Shown in pieces: positions 8,369 to 17,320 of a DNA stretch of 64,000 bases (its first letter is position 1; every line of letters starts with the position of its first letter). This DNA is from Trinickia mobilis (GTDB lineage Bacteria; Pseudomonadota; Gammaproteobacteria; Burkholderiales; Burkholderiaceae), in contig NZ_JAFLRF010000002.1 in NCBI RefSeq assembly GCF_017315705.1, forward strand, positions 248,001-312,000. Direction: 5' to 3'. The notes below the pieces were generated by a model. The model worked only from the letters and a program-made list of their open reading frames with translations, was not told the DNA's origin and searched no databases. The position numbers and the translations under genes were made by a program.

Positions 8369-8386
8369 ATCTAGACATCCGGATCT
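8369..8386. promoter_or_regulatory. Operator, copy 3 (CATCTAGACATC half)
   Basis: Carries CATCTAGAC-A-TC, one base different from the shared half-site of the two upstream copies. It lies in the 124-bp gap between the hexapeptide gene and the aldo/keto reductase, 87 bp before the reductase start. The second half (CGGATC) is poorly conserved. It suggests the reductase belongs to the same regulon as the transporter. Confidence 0.45.
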
Positions 8387-8408
8387 TATGGGACGCGTTA
8401 CACGAGGA

Positions 8409-8426
8409 TTTCAGAATGGGCTGAAA
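8409..8426. promoter_or_regulatory. Inverted repeat TTTCAG-N6-CTGAAA
   Basis: A perfect 6-bp inverted repeat with a 6-nt spacer, 30 bp upstream of the aldo/keto reductase start. It could be an operator or a leader hairpin. No T-tract follows, so it is not a good terminator for the upstream operon. Confidence 0.3.
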
Positions 8427-8455
8427 CCCTCTCACACTACGGAAACCACTCTGAA

Positions 8456-9481
8456 ATGGAACATCGGCAACTGGGCCGCAGCGGCCTCAAGGTTTCGACA
8501 CTGACTCTCGGTACGATGCTGTTCGGCGGTCCGACCGACGAGGCGAGCGCAGCACGCATCATCGACAAGGCGCATGAGCAGGGCGTCAACTCGATCGACA
8601 CCGGCGACGTCTACGCCGGCGGTGAATCGGAGCGCGTAGTCGGGCGCTGCATCGCCGCCCGGCGCGATCGCTGGGTGCTGGCGACCAAGTTCGTCAGCTC
8701 CTTGGACGACAGCGACGTCAATGCGCGCGGCGCGTCGCGCAAACACATGATGCGCGCCGTCGAGGCGAGCCTGAAGCGGCTGAACACGGACTATATCGAT
8801 CTGCTTTACCTGCACGCTGAAGATCACGCTACGCCGGTCGACGAAACGGTGCGCGCGTTGAACGACCTGGTGCAGGCCGGCAAGCTGCGCTACTACGGCC
8901 TCTCGAACCACCGCGGCTGGCGGATCGCCGAATTCGCTCATACGGCGCAGGGGCTCGGCCTGGATGCGCCGGTGGCCAGTCAGCCGCACTACAACCTCGC
9001 GAATCGCCAGGCCGAAGTGGAACAGCTTACCGCCGCGCATCGCTATGGCCTCGGCGTGATCTCGTACAGCCCGCTCGCCCGAGGCGTGCTGACCGGCAAG
9101 TACGAACCGGGCGCGGCCCCGGCGTCCGATACGCGGGCTGGCCGCGGTGACCGGCGCCTGCAGCAGGCCGAATGGCGTCCCGAGTCGCTCGAACTGGCGC
9201 GGCGCGTCCAAGAACACGCGGCAGCGCGGGGCTTGAGCGCGGGACAATTCGCTCTCGCGTGGGTGCTGAACAGCCGCTATATCAGCTCGACCATCGCCGG
9301 CCCGCGCACCGAAGCGCAATGGGACGATTATCTGCCGGCCCTGAGCTATCGCCTGAGCGCCGAAGACGAAGCTTTCGTCGACTCGCTCGTGCCTTCCGGC
9401 CACCCTTCGACTCACGGGTTCAACGATCCCAAGCATCCCTTCTTTGGTCGAATCCCACGTCATCGTTCCCAAGAGGAATAG
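8456..9481 (+). CDS. Aldo/keto reductase
   Basis: A 341-aa NADPH-dependent oxidoreductase with the full AKR tetrad: D48 (NSIDTGDVYAGG), Y53, K78 (LATKFV) and H120 (LLYLHAEDH). It resembles the AKR12/YajO-like bacterial branch. The RBS is weak (GGAAA about 10 nt upstream). It follows the phosphonate-type transporter genes, separated by 124 bp that hold a third copy of their operator, so it may act on a product of the imported compound; this is inference. Its 3' end lies 19 bp from the convergent MFS gene. Confidence 0.85.
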   Translation: MEHRQLGRSGLKVSTLTLGTMLFGGPTDEASAARIIDKAHEQGVNSIDTGDVYAGGESERVVGRCIAARRDRWVLATKFVSSLDDSDVNARGASRKHMMRAVEASLKRLNTDYIDLLYLHAEDHATPVDETVRALNDLVQAGKLRYYGLSNHRGWRIAEFAHTAQGLGLDAPVASQPHYNLANRQAEVEQLTAAHRYGLGVISYSPLARGVLTGKYEPGAAPASDTRAGRGDRRLQQAEWRPESLELARRVQEHAAARGLSAGQFALAWVLNSRYISSTIAGPRTEAQWDDYLPALSYRLSAEDEAFVDSLVPSGHPSTHGFNDPKHPFFGRIPRHRSQEE

Positions 9482-9500
9482 CAGGGTTCCTTCGCCGGGC

Positions 9501-10799
9501 TCAGCTACGGCCCATGTTCGGCTGCGCCGTCATATCGCGGTGACGGCGCGGCCTCGCGGCTTCCTTGATCAACATCACGAACGCACTCGTGCCGACCAGA
9601 CAGACGCCCATCACCAACAATCCGGCGGAAAACGAGTGGGTCAGCGAGCGCGCGTAGCCGACGATGTAAGGCCCTCCAAATGCCCCGATCATGCCGATGC
9701 CGTTGATCATGCCGCTTATCCGAGCCGTCACTTCGGGGGGCAGCAGCTCGGTGGCAATCGACCAAAGTACCGGCTGCGATCCGTAAAGTGTCGCGCCGGC
9801 GATCACGAGCAGCGCCATATTCGCGACGAACGAATTGGACCCATAGGTCTCGCCGCCGACCAGGAGCGCCAGGCCGGAAATGGCCAGCGGTATCGCGGAA
9901 AAGAGTCGCCGGTCGAGTCTGCGGTCCGACCAATAGGTCAGGATCGGCATGAGCACAATCGCGAATGCGTAGGGAATCGACGAGAGCCAGCCGATGTCTG
10001 TCGACGAAAGCCCCGGCTGTTGATGAATCACGCTCGGCAGCCAAATCACAAAGCCGAGGAACCCCGTGTTCCACAGCAGGATCGACGCCGCGAAAAGCCA
10101 CACCGCCGGACGCCGCAGTTGCGAGCCGAACGACACCGGCGTCGGCGACGGCGCTTGCGACGCGTCCCGCTTGTTTTCCGAGTCCAGGCGTTCGAGCAGT
10201 TGCGACCGATCGGCAGCTTTCAGCCACTTCGCGCGGCGCGGAGAATCGGCAACACCCCACAGCCACACGAATACCCATACGAGCGGGAACACGCCCTCGA
10301 CGATGAACAACGTGCGCCAGTCGCCGAGCCTCAGGATGTAGCCCGCGATCGGGCCGCTGGCCATCGCGGCGAACGGGTAACAAAGCTGCCAGATGCCGTT
10401 TGCGCGAGCACGCTCGGCCGGCGCAAACCAGTTCCTCACGAACAGCAAGAATGTCGGGAATATGCCGCCTTCGAATACGCCGATCGCGAAGCGTACGACG
10501 ACCAGCTCCTGCGCGTCGTGCACAAAACCCTGCGCCATTTCGATGATGCCCCACAGCACCATGAGCACCGCGACCAGCGCCTTGCCGTAGCCTTTGTCGG
10601 CGATCCAGCCGCCCAGGACCTGTGAAGCGCCATAGCCGAGAAACAGCACGCCCGACGCGAATCCGAGGATCGAGGCGGTCAGCCCGAGCTCCTTGCCCAT
10701 CGATGGAATCGCAAAGCCGATGTTGGTGCGATCCATGAACGCGATGATGAGGGTCATCATCATCACGGGCAGCAAGCGAAACCATCTTTGGTTCATCAT
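9501..10799 (-). CDS. MFS transporter, anion:cation symporter (ACS) family
   Basis: A 432-aa inner-membrane transporter with about 12 hydrophobic helices. The FMDRTNIGFAIPSMGKELGL stretch after helix 1 is typical of the ACS family (hexuronate, glucarate, tartrate and phthalate symporters). It is the last gene of a minus-strand operon with an MBL-fold hydrolase and a UxaA/GarD-like dehydratase (gaps 78 and 67 bp). That context suggests uptake of a sugar acid for that dehydratase. It is divergently placed from the LysR gene that probably regulates the operon. Confidence 0.85.
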   Translation of the reverse strand: MMNQRWFRLLPVMMMTLIIAFMDRTNIGFAIPSMGKELGLTASILGFASGVLFLGYGASQVLGGWIADKGYGKALVAVLMVLWGIIEMAQGFVHDAQELVVVRFAIGVFEGGIFPTFLLFVRNWFAPAERARANGIWQLCYPFAAMASGPIAGYILRLGDWRTLFIVEGVFPLVWVFVWLWGVADSPRRAKWLKAADRSQLLERLDSENKRDASQAPSPTPVSFGSQLRRPAVWLFAASILLWNTGFLGFVIWLPSVIHQQPGLSSTDIGWLSSIPYAFAIVLMPILTYWSDRRLDRRLFSAIPLAISGLALLVGGETYGSNSFVANMALLVIAGATLYGSQPVLWSIATELLPPEVTARISGMINGIGMIGAFGGPYIVGYARSLTHSFSAGLLVMGVCLVGTSAFVMLIKEAARPRRHRDMTAQPNMGRS

Positions 10800-10877
10800 C
10801 TGTCTCCATGTTTAGCGCGCTCGCCGGCAAGGCAGCAACTGGCCCTGCGCGAGAGCACGCTTTATCTTTGTTCCAAC

Positions 10878-11699
10878 TCACGTGTACCGGTGCGGAGCCG
10901 GCAGCCACTTCTTCCAGAAGCCGGGATCGTGGCAGATCACCAGTTCACCGCCGAAGAACTCGCACAGCAAGCGCAGCCGCGCGATCGATGCGATCGCCTG
11001 TTCCGTCGTGTGCGCGTTGCCCGGCGGCGAGTCGGGGTCGAGGTTGGCCGGGCAGAACACTGCGTCCCCGGTCAAGATCATCAGCGAGCCCGACGGAAGA
11101 CGCACCATCAGCGATTGATGTCCCGGCGTGTGGCCCGGTGTCGCGAGCACGGCCACACCGGGTTTGACCACCTGATCGCCGCGCAGCAGTTCGTAATCGA
11201 TGTCGCAATCGAAGTAGGCGCGCTCATACGGCCGCGCGACGAAGCTGTCCGGCTGATAAGCAAAGCGGTATTCCGAACTCTGCACCAGGAAGCGCGCGTG
11301 ACGGAATATCCGGTTGCCGCCCGAATGGTCCCAGTGGAAGTGGCTGTTGATGACGATCTTGACGTCCTCCGGCGTGCGGCCGAGGTCGGCCAGCCGCGCG
11401 CGAATGTCGTCCTGTCGTTCATACCGGGCGATCATTTCGGAAAACCGCTTCATCGACAGACAGCGATCGGCGCCGTCATTCCGTTCGCAGTCGAACGGCA
11501 GAAGACCGGTATCGAACAAGATATGCTCGCCGTCCGCCATCTCGATCCATGCACCGGTCACGGGCACTTCGACCCGCGTGCCCATTCCGCGCCGCATCGT
11601 CAAGGACGACTGATCGTTGATCAGCGTGCCGAGGTTGAGCAGCGAAACGCTTCTCACAAGCGTTTCGGTCGCGCCACGAAGGCTGACTGGCACAGTCAT
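10878..11699 (-). CDS. Metallo-beta-lactamase-fold hydrolase (AHL lactonase-like)
   Basis: A 273-aa hydrolase with the binuclear zinc motif HFHWDH (H120, H122, D124, H125), a later GHTPGHQS histidine and GDAVF aspartate, and a C-terminal histidine. The family includes N-acylhomoserine lactonases and other lactonases. Here the neighbours are sugar-acid genes, so a sugar lactone is a more likely substrate than a quorum signal (inference). The ATG at 11699 has a strong GGAAGGAG site; the longer frame to 11759 has none. It is the second gene of a three-gene operon. Confidence 0.82.
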   Translation of the reverse strand: MTVPVSLRGATETLVRSVSLLNLGTLINDQSSLTMRRGMGTRVEVPVTGAWIEMADGEHILFDTGLLPFDCERNDGADRCLSMKRFSEMIARYERQDDIRARLADLGRTPEDVKIVINSHFHWDHSGGNRIFRHARFLVQSSEYRFAYQPDSFVARPYERAYFDCDIDYELLRGDQVVKPGVAVLATPGHTPGHQSLMVRLPSGSLMILTGDAVFCPANLDPDSPPGNAHTTEQAIASIARLRLLCEFFGGELVICHDPGFWKKWLPAPHRYT

Positions 11700-11766
11700 C
11701 GTCTCCTTCCTTTGATGGGTCGCCAAGGTCTCGGTCCCTGCCTGCCCCGACGGCCGCAAACTCGGC

Positions 11767-13314
11767 TCAGCTCATGATTCCGATCTGCCAAGGCACGAAC
11801 TCATGATCGCCAAGGCCCAATCGCTCGCTCCTCGTGCGCTCGCCCGAGGCAGTCTTCAAGATGGCCTCGAAAATTTCCCGGCCGGCGCTTTCAATCGACG
11901 CGACGCCATCCAGGATACCGCCGCAGTTCAGGTCCATATCCTCGATCAGCCGCTCGTACATCGCCGTGTTCGTTGCGATCTTCAGCGACGGCACCGGCTT
12001 TGCGCCGAACATCGACCCGCGTCCGGTCGTGAAAGCAATCACGTTTGCCCCGCCGGCAATCTGGCCGGTCGCAGACACCGGGTCGAAGCCAGGCGTGTCC
12101 ATGAAGACGAGACCGCGCGTCTTCACGGGCTCGGCGTATCGATAGACCTCCATCAGCGGGCTCGTGCCGCCCTTCATCGCCGAGCCGATGGACTTTTCAT
12201 AGATATTGGCAAGACCGCCCACTTGATTGCCGGGGCTGACCTTGCCATTGATCTGCACGTCGCGGCCCACCGAATACTGCTCTTTCCACCAGCGAATCCG
12301 GTCGACGAGCTTCTCGCCGACTTCGCGGCTTGCCGCGCGCCGGGTGAGCGTGTGTTCGACACCGTAAATCTCGGGCGTCTCCGACAAGATCGCCGTTCCG
12401 CCATGGCGCACGAGCAGGTCCATCGCCGCGCCGAGCGCCGGATTCGCCGTGATCGATGAAAAACCGTCCGAGCCGCCGCACTGCAGGCCGACCTTCAAGT
12501 GGCTCGCCGGCAACGTCGTGCGCTCGACCCGGTCCGCCTCGGGCAACAGCGCCTTGACCGCTTCGATCCCGGCTTCGATCGTGCTTCGGGTGCCGCCGTT
12601 CTCCTGCATGACGAACGTGTGCAGCCGCGAACTGCGTTCGAGCCCCTCCTGGTCCATCAGTCCTGCCAACTGATTCCGCTCGCAGCCCAGCCCGACGATC
12701 AGGGTCGCAGCCAAATTCGGATGACGCGCATAGCCCGCGATGGTCCGCCGCAGGAGCGCCATCGGCTCGCCGCTCATCTCCATGCCGCAGCCGATGCCGT
12801 GGCTGAAAGCGACCACGCCATCGACGTTCGGGTAGTCCGCAAGCCGCTCCGGCGTGAACCAATCGGCGATCTTGTGGACGACCGTCGCCGAGCAGTTCAC
12901 CGTTGCGAGCACGCCGATGTAATTGCGCGTCGCGACTTCGCCGTTGCTCCGCACGATGCCCTCAAACGTTGCCCGCGCTGCCTCCGGCACCATCTCCACC
13001 GGCTGGTAGTCCGCGCCGAACGCGTAGTCGCGGTCGAACTCGCGAAACTCGAGGTTATGACTGTGGACCATCGTCCCGGCCGCAATTTCGCCTGCCGCGA
13101 AGCCGATCACGACGTTGTACTTGCGAACCGGCTCGCCTTGCTTGATCGCGCGCGCCGCGATCTTGTAACCCGCCGGGACCTGACTGCGGCAGGTGAAGCC
13201 ATAACCCGAAACGGGCGTCCCGATCGCGATGTCGACGCGCGCGATCACGACGTTGTCGTCAGGATGGAGCCGAATGACCGGCCCGGCCATCGTCTTGCTG
13301 GCTGATTCAATCAT
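11767..13314 (-). CDS. UxaA/GarD-family dehydratase (altronate or galactarate dehydratase type)
   Basis: A 515-aa enzyme of the D-altronate/D-galactarate dehydratase family, which removes water from a hexonate or aldarate to give a 2-keto-3-deoxy acid. It has the N-terminal SAF domain (about 15-90, VIRLHPDDNVVIARVD onward) and a long C-terminal catalytic domain with GCGME, GLGCERNQ, LQCGGSDGFS and TGRGSMFG motifs. Length fits UxaA (about 495) and GarD (about 523). It leads an operon with an MBL-fold lactonase candidate and an ACS transporter, divergent from a LysR gene. Which sugar acid it uses is unresolved. Confidence 0.85.
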   Translation of the reverse strand: MIESASKTMAGPVIRLHPDDNVVIARVDIAIGTPVSGYGFTCRSQVPAGYKIAARAIKQGEPVRKYNVVIGFAAGEIAAGTMVHSHNLEFREFDRDYAFGADYQPVEMVPEAARATFEGIVRSNGEVATRNYIGVLATVNCSATVVHKIADWFTPERLADYPNVDGVVAFSHGIGCGMEMSGEPMALLRRTIAGYARHPNLAATLIVGLGCERNQLAGLMDQEGLERSSRLHTFVMQENGGTRSTIEAGIEAVKALLPEADRVERTTLPASHLKVGLQCGGSDGFSSITANPALGAAMDLLVRHGGTAILSETPEIYGVEHTLTRRAASREVGEKLVDRIRWWKEQYSVGRDVQINGKVSPGNQVGGLANIYEKSIGSAMKGGTSPLMEVYRYAEPVKTRGLVFMDTPGFDPVSATGQIAGGANVIAFTTGRGSMFGAKPVPSLKIATNTAMYERLIEDMDLNCGGILDGVASIESAGREIFEAILKTASGERTRSERLGLGDHEFVPWQIGIMS

Positions 13315-13437
13315 GGTGGTGACTTTGTTTGCCGGTCGCCCGATGCCGAACCGGATGAGTGATAGCGGCGAGTATGGTGGTCACCGCGCATCAAAAGAAG
13401 TAATCTTTGCTTTCTTCAAAACATAAAATTTCTTTCG

Positions 13438-14313
13438 GTGGACACCCGCTATCTTCAGAGCTTTGTCTACGTAGTCGAATTGGGCTCGATCGCGGAAGCC
13501 GCTCGCCGGCTCGATCTGACGCCGGCCGCGGTCGCACAGCGCGTGAAGATGCTCGAGGCCGAGCTCGGCGGTCAGCTCGTGCGCCGCTCGGGACGCACGG
13601 TCGGCACGACGGAGGCCGGTGAGCGCATCCTCGAACGCGCCCGCAAGGTGCTGCACGACATCCGCGATCTGAAGTCGGATCTGGAGAATGCGTCGACGCT
13701 CGGCGGACAACTGCGCCTCGGCGGCATGGGAACGATGATGACGAGTCTGATCCCCGACATGCTTGCCGAACTGCTGGCGCGTCACCCTGGAATCGACTTT
13801 TATCTCGAGCCTGGCAGCTCGCTCGACCTGCATCGGAAAGTCGTCGGCGGGGACCTTGATGCCGCCGTCATCGCACAGCAACCGTTCAGCCTACCGAAAA
13901 GTTGCGACTGGCACACGTTCAGGGAAGAGCCGCTCATCCTGCTGACGCCGGCCGCAATGACGGTGACCGATCCGCACGTCACATTGCAGACGGAACCGTT
14001 TCTCCGTTACGACCGCAATGTCGTCGGCGGGCAGCTCGCCGAGAGCTACCTCCGGCAACATGGAATCAGGCCGCATCAGCGCTGCGAGCTGGACGGGCTC
14101 GGCGCGATAGCCGCGCTGGTGGACCGCGGTCTTGGCGTCTCGCTCGTGCCCGACTGGACGACCAAGCCGCTCACTGAACTATCGCTTGCCAAATGGCCGC
14201 TGCCCCATCCCTTTCCGAAGCGCGTGGTCGGGTTGCTATGGGGGCGCTCCTCAGCCCGCATCCGACTGATCCAGGCCTTTCTGCAAGTGGCCTCGGAGTT
14301 CGAATGCGGCTAA
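13438..14313 (+). CDS. LysR-family transcriptional regulator
   Basis: A 291-aa LTTR with an N-terminal helix-turn-helix (about 2-61, LQSFVYVVELGSIAEAARRL) and a C-terminal effector domain. It starts with GTG at 13438 and lacks a clear RBS. The gene is divergent from the UxaA/GarD-like operon across a 123-bp AT-richer gap, the classic LTTR arrangement, so it very probably activates that operon in response to the substrate or an intermediate. Its stop is only 14 bp from the convergent RraA-family gene. Confidence 0.85.
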   Translation: MDTRYLQSFVYVVELGSIAEAARRLDLTPAAVAQRVKMLEAELGGQLVRRSGRTVGTTEAGERILERARKVLHDIRDLKSDLENASTLGGQLRLGGMGTMMTSLIPDMLAELLARHPGIDFYLEPGSSLDLHRKVVGGDLDAAVIAQQPFSLPKSCDWHTFREEPLILLTPAAMTVTDPHVTLQTEPFLRYDRNVVGGQLAESYLRQHGIRPHQRCELDGLGAIAALVDRGLGVSLVPDWTTKPLTELSLAKWPLPHPFPKRVVGLLWGRSSARIRLIQAFLQVASEFECG

Positions 14314-14327
14314 GCGGCATCGAGCCG

Positions 14328-15035
14328 CTACTTGCGGCCTTGCTTCGCCGCTTCGTAACGCGCCTTGTTCTCCTCGTTCGGAGGATAGAGTCCCGGCAAG
14401 GACGCGCCGGCTTCGATCTGTTCCATGATCCAGCCTTCGAGCCGCTCCTGTTCAGGCGCGGCTTGCACGATGTCCTCGACGAGCGCGGCCGGAATCACGA
14501 CTGCCCCGTCGGCATCGACGACGATCAAGTCGTCCGGAAACACGGCGACCCCGCCGCAGCCGACCGGCTCCTGCCAGTTGACGAACGTGAGCCCGGCGAC
14601 GGACGGCGGAGCCGCCACGCCTCGGCTCCATACCGGCAGGCCGGTTCCGAGCACGCCTGCGACATCGCGCAAGACGCCGTCGGTCACGAGGGCGGCCACG
14701 CCGCGCTTGTGCATGCGCGCGCAAAGGATGTCGCCGAAGATGCCGGCATCGGTCACGCCCATCGCGTCGACCACGGCGATGCACCCGGCCGGCATGGCCT
14801 CGATCGCCGCGCGCGTCGAGCGTGGCGAGGACCACGATTCAGGCGTCGCCAGATCCTCGCGTGCCGGCACGAAGCGCAGCGTGAAGGCCCGGCCGACGAT
14901 GCGCGGCAAACCGGGGGCGAGCGGCTTTGCCCCTCGGATCCATACGTTGCGCAATCCGCGCTTGAGCAGCAGCGTGGTCAGCGTGGCTGTCGTGACGCTC
15001 GAGAGCGTATCGATGATTCGTTGGTCGATGGTCAT
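14328..15035 (-). CDS. RraA-family (HMG/CHA) aldolase-like protein
   Basis: A 235-aa member of the RraA/dimethylmenaquinone methyltransferase-like fold, which includes class II 4-hydroxy-4-methyl-2-oxoglutarate aldolases. Typical elements are VDAMGVTDAGIFGDILC at about 89-105 and TDGVLRD with R123 and D124 (metal/substrate site). In sugar-acid operons such proteins may cleave a keto-deoxy acid or decarboxylate oxaloacetate; the reaction here is inferred only. It is the last gene of the five-gene minus-strand operon starting at 19288. Confidence 0.8.
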   Translation of the reverse strand: MTIDQRIIDTLSSVTTATLTTLLLKRGLRNVWIRGAKPLAPGLPRIVGRAFTLRFVPAREDLATPESWSSPRSTRAAIEAMPAGCIAVVDAMGVTDAGIFGDILCARMHKRGVAALVTDGVLRDVAGVLGTGLPVWSRGVAAPPSVAGLTFVNWQEPVGCGGVAVFPDDLIVVDADGAVVIPAALVEDIVQAAPEQERLEGWIMEQIEAGASLPGLYPPNEENKARYEAAKQGRK

Positions 15036-15084
15036 GGAAGTTTCTCTTTACAAAGAAGGCGCGCGCTCGGTGCACGCGTGTGAC

Positions 15085-15870
15085 TCAAATGCTCGCGATC
15101 AGCCCGCCGTCCACGCGGACGACGCTGCCCGTGACATACGAAGCACGCTCGCTCGCAAGGAACGCGACAACGTCCGCATATTCGCCCGGCTCGCCGTAGC
15201 GCCCGGCCGGAATCGACGACGTGCTCTCCGCCGCGACGGATTCGACCGTACGGGCCTCGCGGCGCGCCTTCGCTTCGTCGAGGAAACGAATGCGGTCGGT
15301 GGCGACGCGGCCGGGCACCACGACGTTCGCGGTGACGCCGTCGCGTGCCACCTCCCGCGCAAGCGTCTTCGACCAACCGACGAGCGACAGGCGCAGCGAG
15401 TTCGACATGCCGAGATTCGGAATCGGCGCGACGACCCCCGACGACGCGCTCGTGATGACGCGTCCCCACTTGCGCTCGCGCATCGCCGGCAACACGCGAT
15501 CGGTGATCGCGATCACGGGGAGCACCATCGATTGAAAATATTTCTGCCATGCCTCGGACGGCTGCCCCGAGGCAGGCGTCGGCGGCGGGCCGCCGGTGTT
15601 GTTCACGAGGATATCGACGGCCCCGAAGCGCGCTTCGATCGCCAAGACGTGGCCTTCGATCGACGACAGATCGCTCAAATCCCAGCGCAGGGTCAGCGCT
15701 TGGCCGCCGGCGTCCTCGATCGCTTGCGCGGACAGCTTAAGCGCGGCTTCATCGATATCGGCGATCGCGATGTTCGCGCCCTCGTGCGCGAGCGAAACTG
15801 CGATCGCGCGCCCCAGTCCGCCGCCCGCGCCCATGACCAGCGCTGTCTTCTTGCCCAGTCCTAAGTCCAT
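15085..15870 (-). CDS. SDR-family protein lacking the canonical Tyr-Lys pair
   Basis: A 261-aa short-chain dehydrogenase/reductase with the nucleotide motif GAGGGLG (14-20) and NTGG (91-94) where most SDRs have NNAG. At the active site the serine is present (SASS at 141-144), but the YxxxK motif is replaced: M155 and L159 occupy the Tyr and Lys positions. A known atypical SDR subgroup, annotated as BKR-like, has this loss. It lies 64 bp downstream of the MFS gene in the five-gene operon. Its chemistry cannot be the usual Tyr-Lys mechanism unless other residues substitute. Confidence 0.82.
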   Translation of the reverse strand: MDLGLGKKTALVMGAGGGLGRAIAVSLAHEGANIAIADIDEAALKLSAQAIEDAGGQALTLRWDLSDLSSIEGHVLAIEARFGAVDILVNNTGGPPPTPASGQPSEAWQKYFQSMVLPVIAITDRVLPAMRERKWGRVITSASSGVVAPIPNLGMSNSLRLSLVGWSKTLAREVARDGVTANVVVPGRVATDRIRFLDEAKARREARTVESVAAESTSSIPAGRYGEPGEYADVVAFLASERASYVTGSVVRVDGGLIASI

Positions 15871-15934
15871 TGCCTTGCTCCCGGCTGATCAGCCGCTTGG
15901 TTAATGAAGGTCCGCCTGCGGCGCGCTCCGGCAT

Positions 15935-17221
15935 TCAGGCTGCCGAATCCGGCACCATCGCCCGCATGCCGCCGTTGCTGCGCACGACGAGTGCCATCGC
16001 CAGCACGCCGATGAGATCGATCGTCGCGCCCAAAGCGAAACCGCTGCTGTAGCCGCCGAAGTATTCGACCGCGAAGCCGGTGACGGTCGGCCCGACGATT
16101 CCCGAAATGTTCGACATCAGATGCACGAAACCGCTGACGCCACCGAGATGCCTGCTCGGCACGAGTTCATGAACGACGGCCCAAACGGCCTGCGACGACG
16201 CGGTAAGAAACAGCACCGCCGCTGCGACGAACGTGACGGCAAGCGCCGTCGACGAGACGATGCTCACCGCGACCATGGCAAGCCCCGACACGGCGAGCGG
16301 CACCACCGCGGCAAGCTTTCGCGCGAGCAGCTTGTTCGCCATGCGCTTGAACAGCGCATCTCCCGCGAGGCCGCCGCCGAAATAGCCGATCGTGCCGCAT
16401 GCCCAGGGAATCGCCGTCATCAGACTCATGCTCTGCAGGTCCAGATGCAATGCGTTCGTGAAATAGCTCGGCAGCCACGAGATAAAAATGAACAACGTGT
16501 AGTTCACCGCGAAGAGGCCGACGCCGAGCGCAAGCGTGCTCGGGCGAAACAGATAGGCGCGCAACGGCACGCCGTCGGCACCTTGTTCGCTCGGATGGGC
16601 GACGCTGCGGCTGCGTTCGATCAGTTCGCGCTCCGGCTGCCTCACGCGCCGGCTCTGCGCGGGCGTGTCGGTCACGAAGAACCGCCAGACCGCGATCCAC
16701 AGGAAGCCGAGCGCAGCGATCGCGATGAACGACACGCGCCAGCCGAAGGCGATCGCCACGAGGCCGACGAGCGGCCCGGCAAGCGCATTGCCGAGCGTCT
16801 GTCCCGAGAACGTAAAGCCGATCATCGAGCTGGTCTCGTCGCGCGGAAACCAGTTGGTGATGGCGCGGTTCGTCGTCGAATTCATCGGGCCTTCGCCGAA
16901 GCCGAAGAGCGCCCGCAGGATGAACAGCGAGACGAAGCCCATCGCCCCCGCTGTCATGCCGCAGAGCAGGGACCATGCGCCCATCGCCCACGAAAAGACG
17001 CGCACTGGGCCGAAGCGGTCGGCAAGATGGCCGCCGACGAACGAAAAGATCGAATACCCGACGAAGAAGCTGCTGAAGATAATGCCAAGTTGCGACGGCG
17101 ACAGGCTCAACTGTTTGCTGATGATAGGCGCGACGATGCCGAGCGCCGCGCGATCCATGTAGTTGATCATGCCCGCAGCGAACAGGAGCCCCGCCACGGC
17201 GAATCTGTATTTTCCGGACAT
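15935..17221 (-). CDS. MFS transporter, ACS family (hexuronate/glucarate type)
   Basis: A 428-aa transporter with about 12 membrane helices. The INYMDRAALGIVAPIISKQLSL segment after helix 1 and the FGFGEGPMNSTTNR loop are characteristic of the ExuT/GudP group. It sits in the minus-strand operon with an SMP-30 lactonase, a D-2-hydroxyacid dehydrogenase, an SDR and an RraA-type aldolase, so a hexuronate or aldarate is the likely substrate. GAGGCGCA upstream of the ATG gives a good RBS. Confidence 0.86.
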   Translation of the reverse strand: MSGKYRFAVAGLLFAAGMINYMDRAALGIVAPIISKQLSLSPSQLGIIFSSFFVGYSIFSFVGGHLADRFGPVRVFSWAMGAWSLLCGMTAGAMGFVSLFILRALFGFGEGPMNSTTNRAITNWFPRDETSSMIGFTFSGQTLGNALAGPLVGLVAIAFGWRVSFIAIAALGFLWIAVWRFFVTDTPAQSRRVRQPERELIERSRSVAHPSEQGADGVPLRAYLFRPSTLALGVGLFAVNYTLFIFISWLPSYFTNALHLDLQSMSLMTAIPWACGTIGYFGGGLAGDALFKRMANKLLARKLAAVVPLAVSGLAMVAVSIVSSTALAVTFVAAAVLFLTASSQAVWAVVHELVPSRHLGGVSGFVHLMSNISGIVGPTVTGFAVEYFGGYSSGFALGATIDLIGVLAMALVVRSNGGMRAMVPDSAA

Positions 17222-17320
17222 TGCGCCTCCAATATGATTAGGATTTCTGATTGAACATGCTTCGCTGCTTCGCCTGGCTCGATGCCGCGCCGGCGAAGCC
17301 GGCCCTGCCTGACGCGGACG

